The notes beneath the pieces were generated by a model, which was not told where the DNA came from, ran no database searches, and saw only the letters and a program-made list of their open reading frames with translations. The position numbers and the translations under genes were made by a program. DNA of 64,000 bases from Macrophomina tecta (taxonomy: Eukaryota; Ascomycota; Dothideomycetes; Botryosphaeriales; Botryosphaeriaceae), in NCBI GenBank assembly GCA_024180945.1, contig JAKSGN010000041.1:248001-312000 (forward strand), written 5' to 3'. Below are positions 1 through 11,007 of the stretch, in pieces. The stretch's first letter is position 1; every line of letters begins with the position of its first letter.

Positions 1-1
1 C

Positions 2-733
2 AACCCGCCTCAACAGTACCGTGATGCCACGCAAGCTGCTACTGCTGCTGTGGCTGCGGCCATGGCTAAGCTCAAGCCCCAGGCCGGAGCGCCCCAGGCT
101 CAGACGGGTGATGTTGCTATTCAGAACCTGACTCAAAAAGTTGCGGAGATGCGCGCAGATGATCGGGCCCGCCATGGCAAGGCGCCTGGCGCCAGCGGTT
201 TGGCTGGTCAGCGTGGTCGTGGCCCACGTCGCGGGAGCAACCGTGATCAACACAGCAAGCCCATTGACGTTCCCGGTACCGATTTCGATTTCGAGTCTTC
301 CAACGCGAAGTTTAATAAGCAAGATCTTGTGAAAGAGGCCATCGCCACTGGCTCTCCTCTCGGTACCCCTAGTGAGGAGGTGGAGCCCACCAACGGAGCG
401 ACGAATGGTGCCGCGCCTGAGAAGAAGGAGACGGTTGTCATCCCGACTATCCCGTATAACAAAAGTAATTCATTCTTCGACAACATCTCATCTGAACTGA
501 AGGATAGGGAAGAGGCTAAGGGCAAGCTGGGCGGCCATGAGTTCCGCACGGAAGAGAGAAGGAAGAATCTGGAGACTTTCGGACAGGGCAGCGTTGACAA
601 CTACCGCGGCGGTTTCCGTGGCCGTGGACGCGGCAGGGGGTTCCGTGGTGGTCGCGGTTACGGACGAGGACGTGGCGGCGGCGGTCGTGGTCGTGCTCCT
701 GGCGCTCCTGCTGGCGATGCTGGGGGCTTCTAA
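2..733 (+). CDS. SCD6: Scd6/Sum2 (LSM14/RAP55 family) decapping activator, 3' part
   Basis: The reading frame is open from the window edge, so the N-terminal LSm domain lies outside; 243 residues are visible. They show the family order: a Pro/Gln/Ala-rich linker, an FDF box (VPGTDFDFESSNAKFNKQD, bases about 268-330), an FFD box (NKSNSFFDNISSEL, about 457-500), a TFG box (EERRKNLETFGQGS, about 550-595) and a C-terminal RGG tract (about 605-715). Family knowledge: Scd6/Sum2 binds Dhh1 and decapping factors through FDF/FFD/TFG, binds eIF4G through RGG, represses translation and sits in P-bodies. The stop codon at 731-733 is certain. GTG at 50 is not a start; coding continues upstream of it. Confidence 0.93.
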   Translation, partial: NPPQQYRDATQAATAAVAAAMAKLKPQAGAPQAQTGDVAIQNLTQKVAEMRADDRARHGKAPGASGLAGQRGRGPRRGSNRDQHSKPIDVPGTDFDFESSNAKFNKQDLVKEAIATGSPLGTPSEEVEPTNGATNGAAPEKKETVVIPTIPYNKSNSFFDNISSELKDREEAKGKLGGHEFRTEERRKNLETFGQGSVDNYRGGFRGRGRGRGFRGGRGYGRGRGGGGRGRAPGAPAGDAGGF

Positions 734-3240
734 GTCTTTCCGAGCTATTCATCGATAGTTCATTGCTTTCCTGCTTTCGACGTCTTTTTCCACCTATAAA
801 AAGGCGAACAAAAATAGTCAGATTCGGCGGATCTGAACAAGTCTTTTTCAGAGGCGTTTGTTTTTGATTAAAGGGGAAAGCATCTGACGTGGAGATTCTT
901 CTTTTTCTGCTTTTTTATGCGACAGGCAGGTGTTTCCAAAGCTTTTCCCTTCGCTAATGCGAGAGTGGATGGACGATTCTTCAAGAGATAGCATGAGCAC
1001 GAAGCACGAGCGGCCGGTTGGGAGGTTGCAGGGGCGCGTTGGGGGAATGCTGGAGCAAAGCGCGGAATTACAAAACGGTTTAACACATGTACAACTATTT
1101 CTATTGCTCTTGGCTTCAGTGTTTTACTTTGCGTTCTCTTGAGTTCTGTGCGTCATTTTGTCTTGTGCCCTTTCTTTCCGTGATCTGGGTGTTAGCGGTC
1201 GCGGAAGTGAGGGAATTGAAAAAGACAGCTGGAGCACGCACACTGAAAAAGTGGCATTAAGGTGAAAGATGGCATTGATGTCAAGATCCTCGCTTTGTTC
1301 TTGTCTTTGTCGGTTTCGAGCGGATCTTGCAGATGATGACCGAATAAAAGCAGCCTGATCTTGCGGCCCGCACTTTCATCCATATTCTCAAATACAACAT
1401 GTCTGCTTGTCTGTTCAACCTCTCCATCATCGTCGTGCCTCATCACGGTGCTCCATGAGCTGGTGAAGTATCGGTGTTAGTGGCAATGTGATCGGGCCAA
1501 ACGCGGATTGGCCTGGGTAGGTCGAGCGCTAGACTCCTTGCGGTAGTTCTTTTAGACTCAATTTATACATATGTCCTCAATCCCTTCTGCTAGATGGTAC
1601 TGCCGTATCCTTGCCGCTTGGCTGAGATTCATGCACGCTCGAGCTGCCCGCGCCGCCGACCCTCACTTCACCTCACTGTACCTGAGTCGGCATCACCATT
1701 ACAGACAAGCGACTGACCTTGCGGCAGTAGCTCTGTCGAACACTGCCTTTAGAAAGCTTCGCGGTGCTCATTGCAGCGGTCTGTCTGGAAACTGTGAGCT
1801 GGAGGCGCCGTCGCTCTGCGTCAGCTTGGGTTTTGCTGAACCAGGTGGAGCGGTGCTCCCACAAGCGGCAGAGACAGTGGGCTCACGGCTCGCGAATCTG
1901 GATGGAGCCAGCCCGGCAAGTAGTACTGCATTCCTCTTGATGACTGTCTGGCTTTTGCTCCTCTCGACGAGTTGCGGCGGACGGCAGACTGCGGTCTCGC
2001 TCGAGTTCCTCGTACCGTCGTATATGGGCGCAGCTACGTATAGCTAGCGGCAGAGATCGCCATGGTTTTGCTGATTTGCGGGCACTGAGTGCAGTAAAAT
2101 CCCGCTTTCCAGTGTTCCTAACCATGCTGAGGTGAGGTTGGGCACCTTCGAATGCTCCCTCTGAGAATTGTCAGGTAAATGAGCGCAACACGCTGCAGGC
2201 ATTGTACAGCCAAGGAAATTCCTGCGCGATCTTCAAGCCATTGTATTGGTATTCCTTGCTGACGCGGCCAGAGCAATTTTCTGGTGTTCTGCTGAGCCTG
2301 TCGGCCGCGATTTTCTACCACCGGGATGGGCAGAACATGCAACGCAGTCTCGCAATCCGGGGAATTCGTGTTAATCCGTACACAGAATTTCCATGATGTA
2401 TTGGCATTTTCATGGTGACAACGGCTATTCGGTAGCTTGTACGCGCTGCAGTTGCTAAACATCGTGACCCAGAGGCCGTGGTGCAACGAGCTGTTAGTGC
2501 CTATGGAAGCTGCACTCTTTCGCACCATATGTTTTTGCCTGCAGTGATCTGCATTGTCGCTATACCCCGGCCTGCTGTTGTCTCATCGCGGCGGCGCCCC
2601 AATGACCCGTCATTGTGCCTCTCCTCTCTTCCCTTCACAATTCAACCACAGTGACTCAATTGCCGCCAATCCATTGTGTAGCTAGCTGGAGGCGCAGTTG
2701 CCGCCGTCTGCCGTTGCGTGATTGAAACATGCGGAAGGCTGGCACTATTTCAGTTTTGGTACTACGTTAGCCTGGTGGCGGGGGCCGCGAAGGCCCAGGC
2801 TCGGGGTGGTCTCCGGGGATGATATCTCTCTGGCGTTGAACCTTCGACATAAGAAAAGTCATCTGGAAGAGGCTCAACGGCCGATTCAGTGCTTGATATG
2901 TACATATGTTGATCCGCAGTGTTGATTTTGTAAATGGTCAGCCCTTGCACCATTTTAATATGGATTCTTTACTATCATCCTTATCTAGGGATACCTTCAG
3001 TTCACCTATATAGAAAGATTAACACCACGGAGAACAGCACGCACGGTCATCTTCGCTTAGCAACACGGTGGCTGGCAATAACTTTTGGCTCTCTCATAAA
3101 GCCGCCGTTGACTGACGAACAAACACTTGTTTTCTTCTTCGGCGATACTTTTTCTCTGAGAAGTCGTTGTGCCTGCTCACCACCGCCTCAGTTCACTTTC
3201 AAACAACCGTTTCTCACCCTACCTCTACCTCACCTCCACC
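734..3240. other. Spacer: SCD6 3' UTR and promoter/leader of the forkhead-like gene
   Basis: This 2.5 kb has no recognisable gene. A 158-codon ATG-opened frame at 1571-2047 (+) and a 136-codon frame at 2118-2528 (-) have no domain, no good initiation context and overlap each other's strand, so I treat them as chance. The last 70 bases before 3241 are CT/CA-rich (CTACCTCTACCTCACCTCCACC), the usual look of a fungal leader ending in a Kozak site. No in-frame ATG precedes 3241. Confidence 0.5.
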
Positions 3241-4161
3241 ATGTGTTTCTACTACCCCGACACTGAAGAGCAGCTGGAGGTCACTCTGGGCAGTGACGTA
3301 CACGTCCTCTTCCCGGCGGGCGTCCTGGCCCAGCAGGGCACCCAGGTCATCATCAACTACCTGATGGCCCGCTACCCGCCCGACCCGCAGTCACTCACCA
3401 GCGAGGCGCCTGCGCCTATTGACCACGCACCGGCCACCACGGTCCCGACCCAGCAGTCAGCACGCCACATGGAGATCGCCGACTGGGGCCGCGCAGAGGC
3501 GTATATCTTCGGGACGGACCCGTCCATCGAGTTCGACAGCCTGTTCACCGCCGCTGTCGGCTCTCGGGCAACCGCGCCCGCCGTCAACCAGCTGGTCTCC
3601 CAGCCGGCTCCCACCAGCAGCCACTTCACCGCCGTTGCTCCCGACTACTGCCACCAACACAACCGCTACCATACCAACAACACCTCTTCCCTCTTCCTGC
3701 CCGTCAGCCAGCAGGTCTGCCAGCCTGCCAGCAGCCTTTTCACCACCGCTCCCGACTACCAGTCCACCGCTTTCACAGTCTCCACTCCCGCTGCTCCTGC
3801 CCCTGCTGCGGTCAGCACAAACAACAAGAAGCCGACGACGACGAAGGTAACGGCTGCCACCACCACCACCACCACCACCACCATCACCATGCGCCACCCT
3901 CGCCGCAAGACTCCCCCGGGCTTCCCCGGCTACGGCGCGGTGGCTCGCTTGGTCGCGCTGCAGGTGGCGGCGCACCGGCCGTTCGTCCAGCTGGCCGACA
4001 TCTACGCGTACATGGAGGGCCAGTGGCCCGAGTGGTTCAGGTGCGGCCGCTCGGCATCGTCGTCCTGGCAGTCGGGCGTCAGGCACGCGGTACTCAAGGG
4101 GTTCGAGCGGGTGGAGGCTGCGAGGGCGCCGAGCGCGGGTGTGTGGTATAGGTTGAAGTGA
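3241..4161 (+). CDS. Protein with C-terminal divergent forkhead-like winged helix
   Basis: Intronless 306-aa frame from an ATG in CACC-ATG context to TGA. Residues 1-200 are low complexity (Ala, Pro, Thr, Ser, Gln) except the first 45, which resemble a small fold (MCFYYPDTEEQLEV...). A Thr tract near residues 205-214 comes from an ACC repeat. Residues about 227-306 resemble a forkhead domain: helix 1 (GYGAVARLVALQVAAHR), helix 2 (QLADIYAYMEGQWPEWF), recognition helix (SSWQSGVRHAVLKGFERV) and final strand/wing (AGVWYRL). These parallel the canonical LTLxxIYxxI, WQNSIRHNLSLNKCF and GxYWxL. The contact Asn of N-S-I-R-H-N is Ser, and the second Asn is Ala, while Arg-His are kept. Inference: a nuclear DNA-binding protein of altered specificity or a degenerate fold. 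Target genes are unknown. Confidence 0.7.
   Translation: MCFYYPDTEEQLEVTLGSDVHVLFPAGVLAQQGTQVIINYLMARYPPDPQSLTSEAPAPIDHAPATTVPTQQSARHMEIADWGRAEAYIFGTDPSIEFDSLFTAAVGSRATAPAVNQLVSQPAPTSSHFTAVAPDYCHQHNRYHTNNTSSLFLPVSQQVCQPASSLFTTAPDYQSTAFTVSTPAAPAPAAVSTNNKKPTTTKVTAATTTTTTTTITMRHPRRKTPPGFPGYGAVARLVALQVAAHRPFVQLADIYAYMEGQWPEWFRCGRSASSSWQSGVRHAVLKGFERVEAARAPSAGVWYRLK
3858..3890 (+). repeat. Trinucleotide (CAC)n microsatellite in coding sequence
   Basis: About ten CAC/ACC units, read in frame as a Thr tract just before the forkhead-like domain. The other frame would encode poly-His, so a one-base slip would swap Thr for His. Confidence 0.85.
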
Positions 4162-5031
4162 GAGGATGGGGCTGGAGGGGAAAGGGGTTGCCTTGGGTGT
4201 TCGTTTAGCGTTTGGAGGGTTTCAGCTGCCCTGGCGCTTTGGGTTTCTTCATTTTGGGGGGTGCGGGCGCCGGGTCTCCGGTCGTGCTTGCGAGGCTCTG
4301 GAGGCTGGCTTGGGGTTTGGCTTCGGGGATTTCGGGTTTCCGTGGGGTGGCTCAGCTGGCTTTTCTTTGGTTTCTTCGCGGTCTTCGGCCTTGCGTCTGG
4401 GAGGAGTTCTTAATGGTAGATACCCCGCCTGCCTCGAGTAGAGCAATGCATCTTGTTTCCGCGTCCTGAGTGATGTTCCTGTTTTTAAATTGTGTTTTGA
4501 CTTCAAGGACAAAAGCAGGCAGCCAAGGGAAGATGTTTCCCCTATGAATGAGCGAGATTATCAATAGTATTCACATTAGAGTTCGTAAGTCAATTAGAAG
4601 CGGTGGAATTCTCGATGATTTTGAAAAGGCTGTGGCAGAATCACTTTCCCAGAATTGTTTAGGCCTTGTCGCGAATACATGTTGTAGACTGAGCTTCAGG
4701 GTATCCCAGCAGAAAATCCACGCATGAATTGGGAGTTGGGGTGTTCATGCGGACGCAGGTGTTCGTGGAGTGGAGGTGAGAAGAGAGTTGGCCGGTGACA
4801 TGGGCCGGAGTCGGTCGGGCCGGACGCCAAGGCCGGGGAGGGCTGGACGACGGCCTTTCCTTATCGGGCGGCAACAAACATTCGCTGCTCCACGCCCGCC
4901 GCATCACGTCGAGTCGCGAAGCTACCAACACGCGTCGTCCCGGCGGAAACGCGCAACCCACCGCCAACGCCCACCCACCTCTCCCGCAACTCCGTCCCGC
5001 GACACCGCTCCCTCCCATTGCCCGCGCCACC
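4162..5031. other. Spacer between the forkhead-like gene and MIF2
   Basis: An 870 bp stretch: a GC-rich G/T-biased 3' flank, an AT-richer centre near 4480-4660, then a C-rich leader leading into CGCCACC-ATGG at 5032. A long MIF2-frame extension upstream (from 4770) is open only because exon 1 lies in another frame. I see no separate gene. Confidence 0.45.
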
Positions 5032-8000
5032 ATGGCGCCCGCCGCTGCCAAGTCGCGCGACAACCAATACTTCAATGTCGGCGTCCAAGGCAGGTGCGCA
5101 TCCCCGACCCACGCCCCTCTCACGACTGCGCCCGCTCACAGCGCTGCAGGAAAACGGGCGTCACGCTCAAGGATACCGGCATCCGCGATGAACACGGCTT
5201 GGAGCCCATCGACGGCATCTTCTCGTCGCCTGAGAAGTCCCCGCCCACGCGCAACAACTCCCGCCAACAGCCCGACAAGACCCTAACCTCCTCCGACATG
5301 GACCTCCAACACAGTATGTTGCGGCACGTAATTGACGACAGCATTGTCGGCGCTCTGCTCGACAGCGACGAAGAAGATACTGAGACAACCCTACAACCTA
5401 CAGGTTCCATGCCCGAACCCGCCGACGCCCTCAGCGCCCGCAGGTCCTCTGTCCGCCCCAACAGAGCCTCTATCCTTCCTCCGCCTTTGGGTCGCTCCCC
5501 CATAAAAACCTCCCTTGGCTCTTCGCCGCGCCGCCAATCCTCCATGGGCCCCCCGTCGGCCATGCGCAGATCCTCAAATACCCCGAATCGAGCCATTTCC
5601 CAGCCTACAGTTGCACGACGGCTGGACTTTGGCGCCGCGGACGAGAGGATCACAAAGGCGAATGGGAGCGCAAGCAGGAATCAAGGCAAGCCACGGTCTA
5701 GTGTCTACTCGCTGCCAACCTCGCCTGAGCCTGCACGCGGCAAGAAGCGCTCGCACAATGAGAGCGTCGTGGAAGATGAGACTGTGCTCGAAGAGAGCGA
5801 GCACCAGGCCAATAGTGTTGGAGAGGACAGCCCTCTCCCTGCCACTGGCGACGAGTCTCTTCAGATGGTCGTGGATGGGGAGGAGACGGAAGTGGACGAG
5901 GAGAATGTGGAGGATTCGACAGAGATTCCAGAGCCGGAGCCGGAACCTACGCCGCAATCGAAACCACAACCTCCGAAGAACCAAAGAAAGAGCTTGGAGC
6001 ACAGAGAAATGCCTGCGCCCAGGCCGGGGCCTGGGAGGCCGAAGAAGAACCAGGGACTCGTCTCTGCGAAGCAAACAAGTGTGGCACAACCAGGGAGATC
6101 ACGGAAAGTCGCGCAAGCAAGACCAGCTACCAACGAGCATGTCAGGGACGAGAGCACAATGGAGGTTGATCAGTCAGACGAGGAGCGCTCGGTTGAAGAG
6201 CAGCCATTGGACCAGGTGGAGGAGGAAGAAGCGGAGAATGAGAAATCGGAGGAGAAATTTGAGGAGATGTTGGAAGACGAGCCAGAACAGGAACCCACGC
6301 CCGAGCCCGAACCTGTACCAGCAAAGAAAAAGCGAGGCCGTCCTAAAGCCGGTTCTAGGCTTGAAATACCCGGGGATGAGGTACAAGACCAGGTGAACCT
6401 CCCGGAACGCCCCGCGAAGAAGTCCAAGAAAGCGCCAATACCGAAGAAACCACCGCCATCAGAACGTGATCCCAACGCCAGAGTTACGTCAAAGAGCAGC
6501 AATTCCAAAAGCAAGAAGAAGGGAAATCAGAAGGAAGACATGCCTCCTCCTCCGTTACCAATTCGGGATGAGTCTCAGCGAAGCCAGTCCCGTCAGCGAA
6601 GTCAAACAAGGAGCTTACAAGTCCTCCGCCAAGGCACCCCTTTCGAAGATGAGGGGGCCCGGACAACTCGATCAGGGAGAATATCCGCAAAACCGCTTGA
6701 ATTCTGGCGCAACGAAAGGATCGAATATGCTCATGACGGGACGAAGAAGGAAATAATTCGCGCGGAAGACATCCAAGAACCGAAGCGTCCCACTCGGCGT
6801 AACACGGCGCGCAGAGGCAGGCCCAAGCAGGCCGAGAGCGTTATTGGGGAAGAAGATGAAGGGATAGATCCCGAGGATTGGGAAGTCAATGAAGGCATTA
6901 TTCAAGGCTGGGTTAATGGCTGGGACGAGAAACAAGGCATCATCGTTGACCCAGGGTCACGGAATGAAGGTATGGATCTAGGAACGCGTGCGGTGGCAGT
7001 GCAGCACGTTTCAACGGCTGCTGGTGGGGTCTATTTGCAATGCTTTACCTGACACGACGTCTAGATATCGCATTTTCTGCGGCCAAGATTCAAACGAGAG
7101 AAGTCAGAGGCGCCAACTTCCAGTACTCCAAGCTCCTCGGGCTTCCTTACCTCGGCGCCGGCATGGTCGACCTTCCGCCCCATGGATCTAAAAGATCGAA
7201 GAATTCGCGCAAGATGCACATGGTATTCTGTGTGTTGACGGGCAAAGTCAACGCCACAGTTGGAGAGACTGTGTTCAGCATCAGCAAAGGTGGGGTTTGG
7301 ATGGTTCCGAGAGGTAAGCAATCATTCCGTCTTGTTTTGACAACATATTTCGCCTCCGTCATTCGTTCTTTTCCTTCCGTCTCGTCGCCTCCCTCTTTGC
7401 CGCACCACCGCCAGCGCTTCTGCATCGCGGGGCCAGACAGAAGGACGGCGAATGCAAATCCTGAGTCGGTGTGCAAGACCACGTATGTGTGACCGACGGT
7501 CACTTTATGCTCATACCTGGTCGTTGGGCCTGGCGCCGGATAGACGCCCTGTTGCGTCCGACAGTGTGTTCCGTTCCACCACAGCGGGTGCACATGCCAG
7601 AGTCACAACACGTCGCTGCAACTGCCGGTTCATTCTGTCTTGGGTTGGTCGCACAACAGCGTCAGCGGGCGGATCCAGCCGTGCATGGATGCGATTCTGT
7701 GGCGCCGCCCAGACAGGCGTTTGCGCCTGTACCACGTCCGGATCTTCGCCTCGCTCCGCACCAACGAGGCACAGCAGTCCAGTCAGGCAGACCCTGGCCC
7801 CCGCTGTCGGAGAGCGCTATTTTTCCTTATTTTGACCCCCGGTAACACGAGGAATCATCCTACGCTTTTGACGCCTTTCTTCGGACTGCTTCTCGGTTCC
7901 GCGTCGGCCCCGCCACTCTTCTATCACATCACTGTGTCACCATGACCGTGCATGCGAACTGCACGATCCCCCATCCTATCGGCAGAGAGCCGTGCGGACC

Positions 8001-9031
8001 ACTGCAATGCAGCGTATCTGTCATTGCCAGCGTCGGTTTCGGGCCTAGTGGCCGGGCTGACAAAGCTGCGGTTTAACCCACGTCAAGAATTTTCCTCAAC
8101 CTTGGTTTTCTTAACAATGGTAAACCAGCTGCTTCCTGCAGACGCACGTCGATGACAACTCAACAACCGCTACCGGCAGGCGTAGCCGCGGGAGGACGAT
8201 GATGGTGCTGGGAAGACTCGTGCCACTGCAGCCCGCATCGAGCATGGGCTGCTGCAGTGTTCAAACACGCACATATGCGCAAAGGACAGCGCACAGCAAC
8301 CTGTTCGTCTCGCTTCTCCGAGGATGACTACTGCTGCCCTAACTTGCGTAGTTCCGACATGCATGTGTTAGGTGTACAGTAACGCACAACTCGTGCATAA
8401 CTGCGGCAGCGGTACTTCCCAGCGACATCTCTCACTCTTTCTCAACGTATGCCATTGTCAACGCTGCTGTTTTTCCTGCCGCATTTCCTCTATTCGATCT
8501 CCCGCAGGACGGTTGCGTAGATGATCGGCTGTTCGACCGTTTTATCTTTCCACGTCTCTCTTCTGGGCCTTGGTCGCGCAAGGAAGGAACAAGATTGGGG
8601 AACGAACCGCATGTTCTTTCTCCCCTTCACAATTTTGTCGGTCGGGATCGTTCCTGTCTGTCAGACATCAGGTCTCCGGGATTGTCGCCTTGCCAATTTC
8701 GAATTTCGTTGCTCGTGTGCTGAGGCATTCGTGGGCACCTTTTCCTTTGCCTTTTTTCCCTCTTTTTTTCTTCCTTTCTCTTCACTGTCAAATGTCTTTC
8801 ATCCACCTTTTTTCAGTTGGCATATCAGTATGCTTCTTTTTCTTTTCTTTTTTCTTTCTTTTTTGGAATCAAGGAGACTAACTTCAGTCGACCTTTTTAG
8901 GCAACTTCTATAGCATCACCAACGAGATGGATGTTCCCGCCAGACTGTTCTTCGCGCAAGGGTGCGAGGTCCACCCTGAGGATGAGAATGAAGATGATGA
9001 GAATAAGAAAAATACGTCGACAGCGGAGTAG
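5032..9031 (+). CDS. MIF2: Kinetochore protein Mif2 / CENP-C (four exons)
   Basis: Inner-kinetochore protein that binds CENP-A nucleosomes and recruits the outer kinetochore. Exons: 5032-5093, 5150-6969, 7065-7313, 8901-9031; joined length 2262 nt, 753 aa, all phases agree. Junctions restore conserved motifs: VQG-R-KTGVTLKD after intron 1, RNE-D-IAF after intron 2, VPR-G-NFYSITNE after intron 3. N-terminus NQYFNVGVQGRKTGVTLKDT is the Mif2 N-terminal signature. An acidic, Pro-rich middle carries three GRP AT-hook-like motifs (GPGRPKKN, KRGRPKAG, RRGRPKQA). The CENP-C motif (SGRISAKPLEFWRNERIEY) lies near residues 528-547. The C-terminal cupin dimerisation domain spans exons 2-4 and ends FFAQGCEV. 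Intron 3 is 1587 bp, far above the usual fungal size; introns 1 and 2 are 56 and 95 bp. Confidence 0.93.
7314..8900 (+). other. Unusually long (1587 bp) third intron of MIF2
   Basis: Donor GTAAGC follows codon CCG-AGA-G and acceptor TTTTTAG precedes GC-AAC-TTC-TAT; the joined codon is Gly of the conserved PRGNFYSI cupin segment. The acceptor end is strongly T-rich (8740-8900). Inside I see only short frames, the neatest being a 44-codon ATG frame at 7942-8076 in CACC-ATG context (MTVHANCTIPHP...), with no recognised family. No transposon termini or snoRNA boxes were convincing. Confidence 0.85.
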
Positions 9032-11007
9032 GTAAAGAAGTAAGCGTTTTCTGTTGTGAGGACATTGGCCCCCCCGCTTTTTTTTGGCTTGATTGTTGGG
9101 TAAATAAAAAACCTGATTCATGCCTTTTCACAGATAGTGAAGTGTTTTTTTTTTATGAATGGTTGTCATTGATGGTGTTGGGATGTGCAATGCATGGTAC
9201 AGGAGCTTCTCCCCTCTTGCCCGCCTTCGGGAAGTAGTAGAATGGAGCAAGGGCTGAGGTTTACTTATCTTGGTATGCGGTGCCTTGTTGTGATCAAGAA
9301 TGTCACGGAACTGTTGATTATACTGGTTACTTGGTAAAGGGGGGATTAGCGAGCGAATGATTCCCCCCCCCCCTTTTTTTTTTTTTTCTTTTTTCTTTTT
9401 CGACGAGTATATTCGGGGTGCTTGATCGTTGTTTTATGTCTACTTAGTCGTGTCTTATTGTTTTCTTGTTTCCAACGAGGACACGAATATGTACGGGTCA
9501 AGGGAATGGAAGCATGGTCGTGAGAAGTCGAGAGAAAGTGTCTGTGATGCTCTCTGGATTCGCACCTCTTAGGGAGGCGCGGCGGGACGTTCAGAAAGAG
9601 AAGAAGTAGTAGTTACGTATTCGAACAAGGAACCAGGAAGATAATGGGAAGAGTTACGAATACGTAGTGTAAAAAGACAAACAAAAAAAAACAAAAAAAG
9701 GAGGGCGGGGAAGGCCATCCCTTCCAATATGCGCCAGAAGCTAGTTGTTCGGGAAACTCGAGAATGAAGCAGATAATGCGAGACGATGTGATGCGTCATC
9801 TCGCCCCGACGTGCCAAAAGCCAAATTCTATTTTTGTGTCCGAACGGAGAATCGCTATGCGCCAGATGATGTGAGGACAAACTCGATTGCTCCTTCCCAC
9901 TTTGCTGATGCGCCGCCCCGCTTTATGCTTTGACGCGTCATTCCCCTTGTTTTTGTGCCACTCATACTTGTTTTACTTTGTCCTCCGAGACGAAAAAGGG
10001 CCGGTAGTTGCTGCTGGCGCCTGCACGTGGAGGGCTTCGTTTTTATGTATGTACGTGACGTATCTGTACAGCGGTGCAGGAGAGGGGCAAGTGCGTTCTG
10101 CTCTCTCTCTCTCTCTCTCTTTCTCTCCCTCTCCCGCTCTCAACTAGTAGGAGGCGCAATAGGTGATGAGGATTTGAAGGATGCGGAAAGAGGGAGGACG
10201 GCATGCTGAAAGCGCGGACGACGCATCGGAAAGGACGTGACGAAGGGCCCGAATAAGAGAAATTGAGTTACCGGTACAATGGACGAGGAAGGAGATGGCA
10301 GAGAGGAAGGAAGAAGAAAAGGCGGTAGCGTACAATGCGCCAAACGCGCGAGAAAGCAGCATGCCGCGGTTCGAAACCGAGGTGTGAGGACAAGCAGAGG
10401 AGAGGAGAGAGAAAAGAAGGGGGATGACGTATGGATGTTGAGACAACCACCAAAAAACAAAAACCCTCCAAATGCGAATGCTAATTCCAAGTGTTCGTCG
10501 CGATTTGACTGCGCGCCTCTCTCTCCTCCTTCCCGCTTCATTCCTTCGCCTTGTCCTTGCATGCATATTTCCGCCTTGCGCTTCTCCACGAACGGTCCGC
10601 CCCGTTTTGCTCTTCGTATGTCCTTCCTAACACTGGTTCCGTTCATTATCCTCACCCTTTATCTCCTGCTCCTCCAGCCCTTCATTCTCAATCGCCCCGT
10701 GTAGATGCATACATGTCTCCAAAGAAAACCCCCCACACACGCGCTGCTCGCTGTGCAATAGAAGAAGAAGTAGGCTGTGAGAAGAGAGGCCCAGGACTAA
10801 ACAAAAAGGAGTCATAACTCATAACCGTTATCATAACCATCATGAAGTCATTTCATGGTAATGCAAAGAAAGCAAAAATGCAAGTAAGAAGAAGAGCAAC
10901 GACGACGACAGCAACAAACCCTCTCAACCACCGAGAGGAAGAAAAGCATTAAACGCTGTATAGAAGAAACGCCGCAAGCATTAAATGGATGAAAACCCAC
11001 GCTGAAG
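9032..11007. other. Spacer between convergent MIF2 and the Myb gene
   Basis: This 1976 bp lies between two 3' ends. It holds long pyrimidine runs (C11 followed by a T tract near 9363-9390), a poly-A-rich stretch near 9670-9700 and a (CT)10 run at 10101-10120. Frames here are short and low complexity; I see no gene. Confidence 0.5.
10101..10120. repeat. (CT)10 dinucleotide microsatellite
   Basis: Perfect CT repeat, followed by further CT-rich sequence to about 10140. Confidence 0.95.

Noticed and set aside
1571..2047. 158-codon plus-strand frame after SCD6
   Set aside because: No recognisable motif, poor start context and no splice or leader signals; likely chance.
4770..5149. Upstream frame fused to the MIF2 main exon
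   Set aside because: The true N-terminus (NQYFNVGVQG) lies in another frame and joins by a 56-bp intron; the upstream frame is promoter and intron read-through.
10360..10390. GGTTCGAAACC resembling a tRNA B box
   Set aside because: No matching A box or cloverleaf could be built around it.
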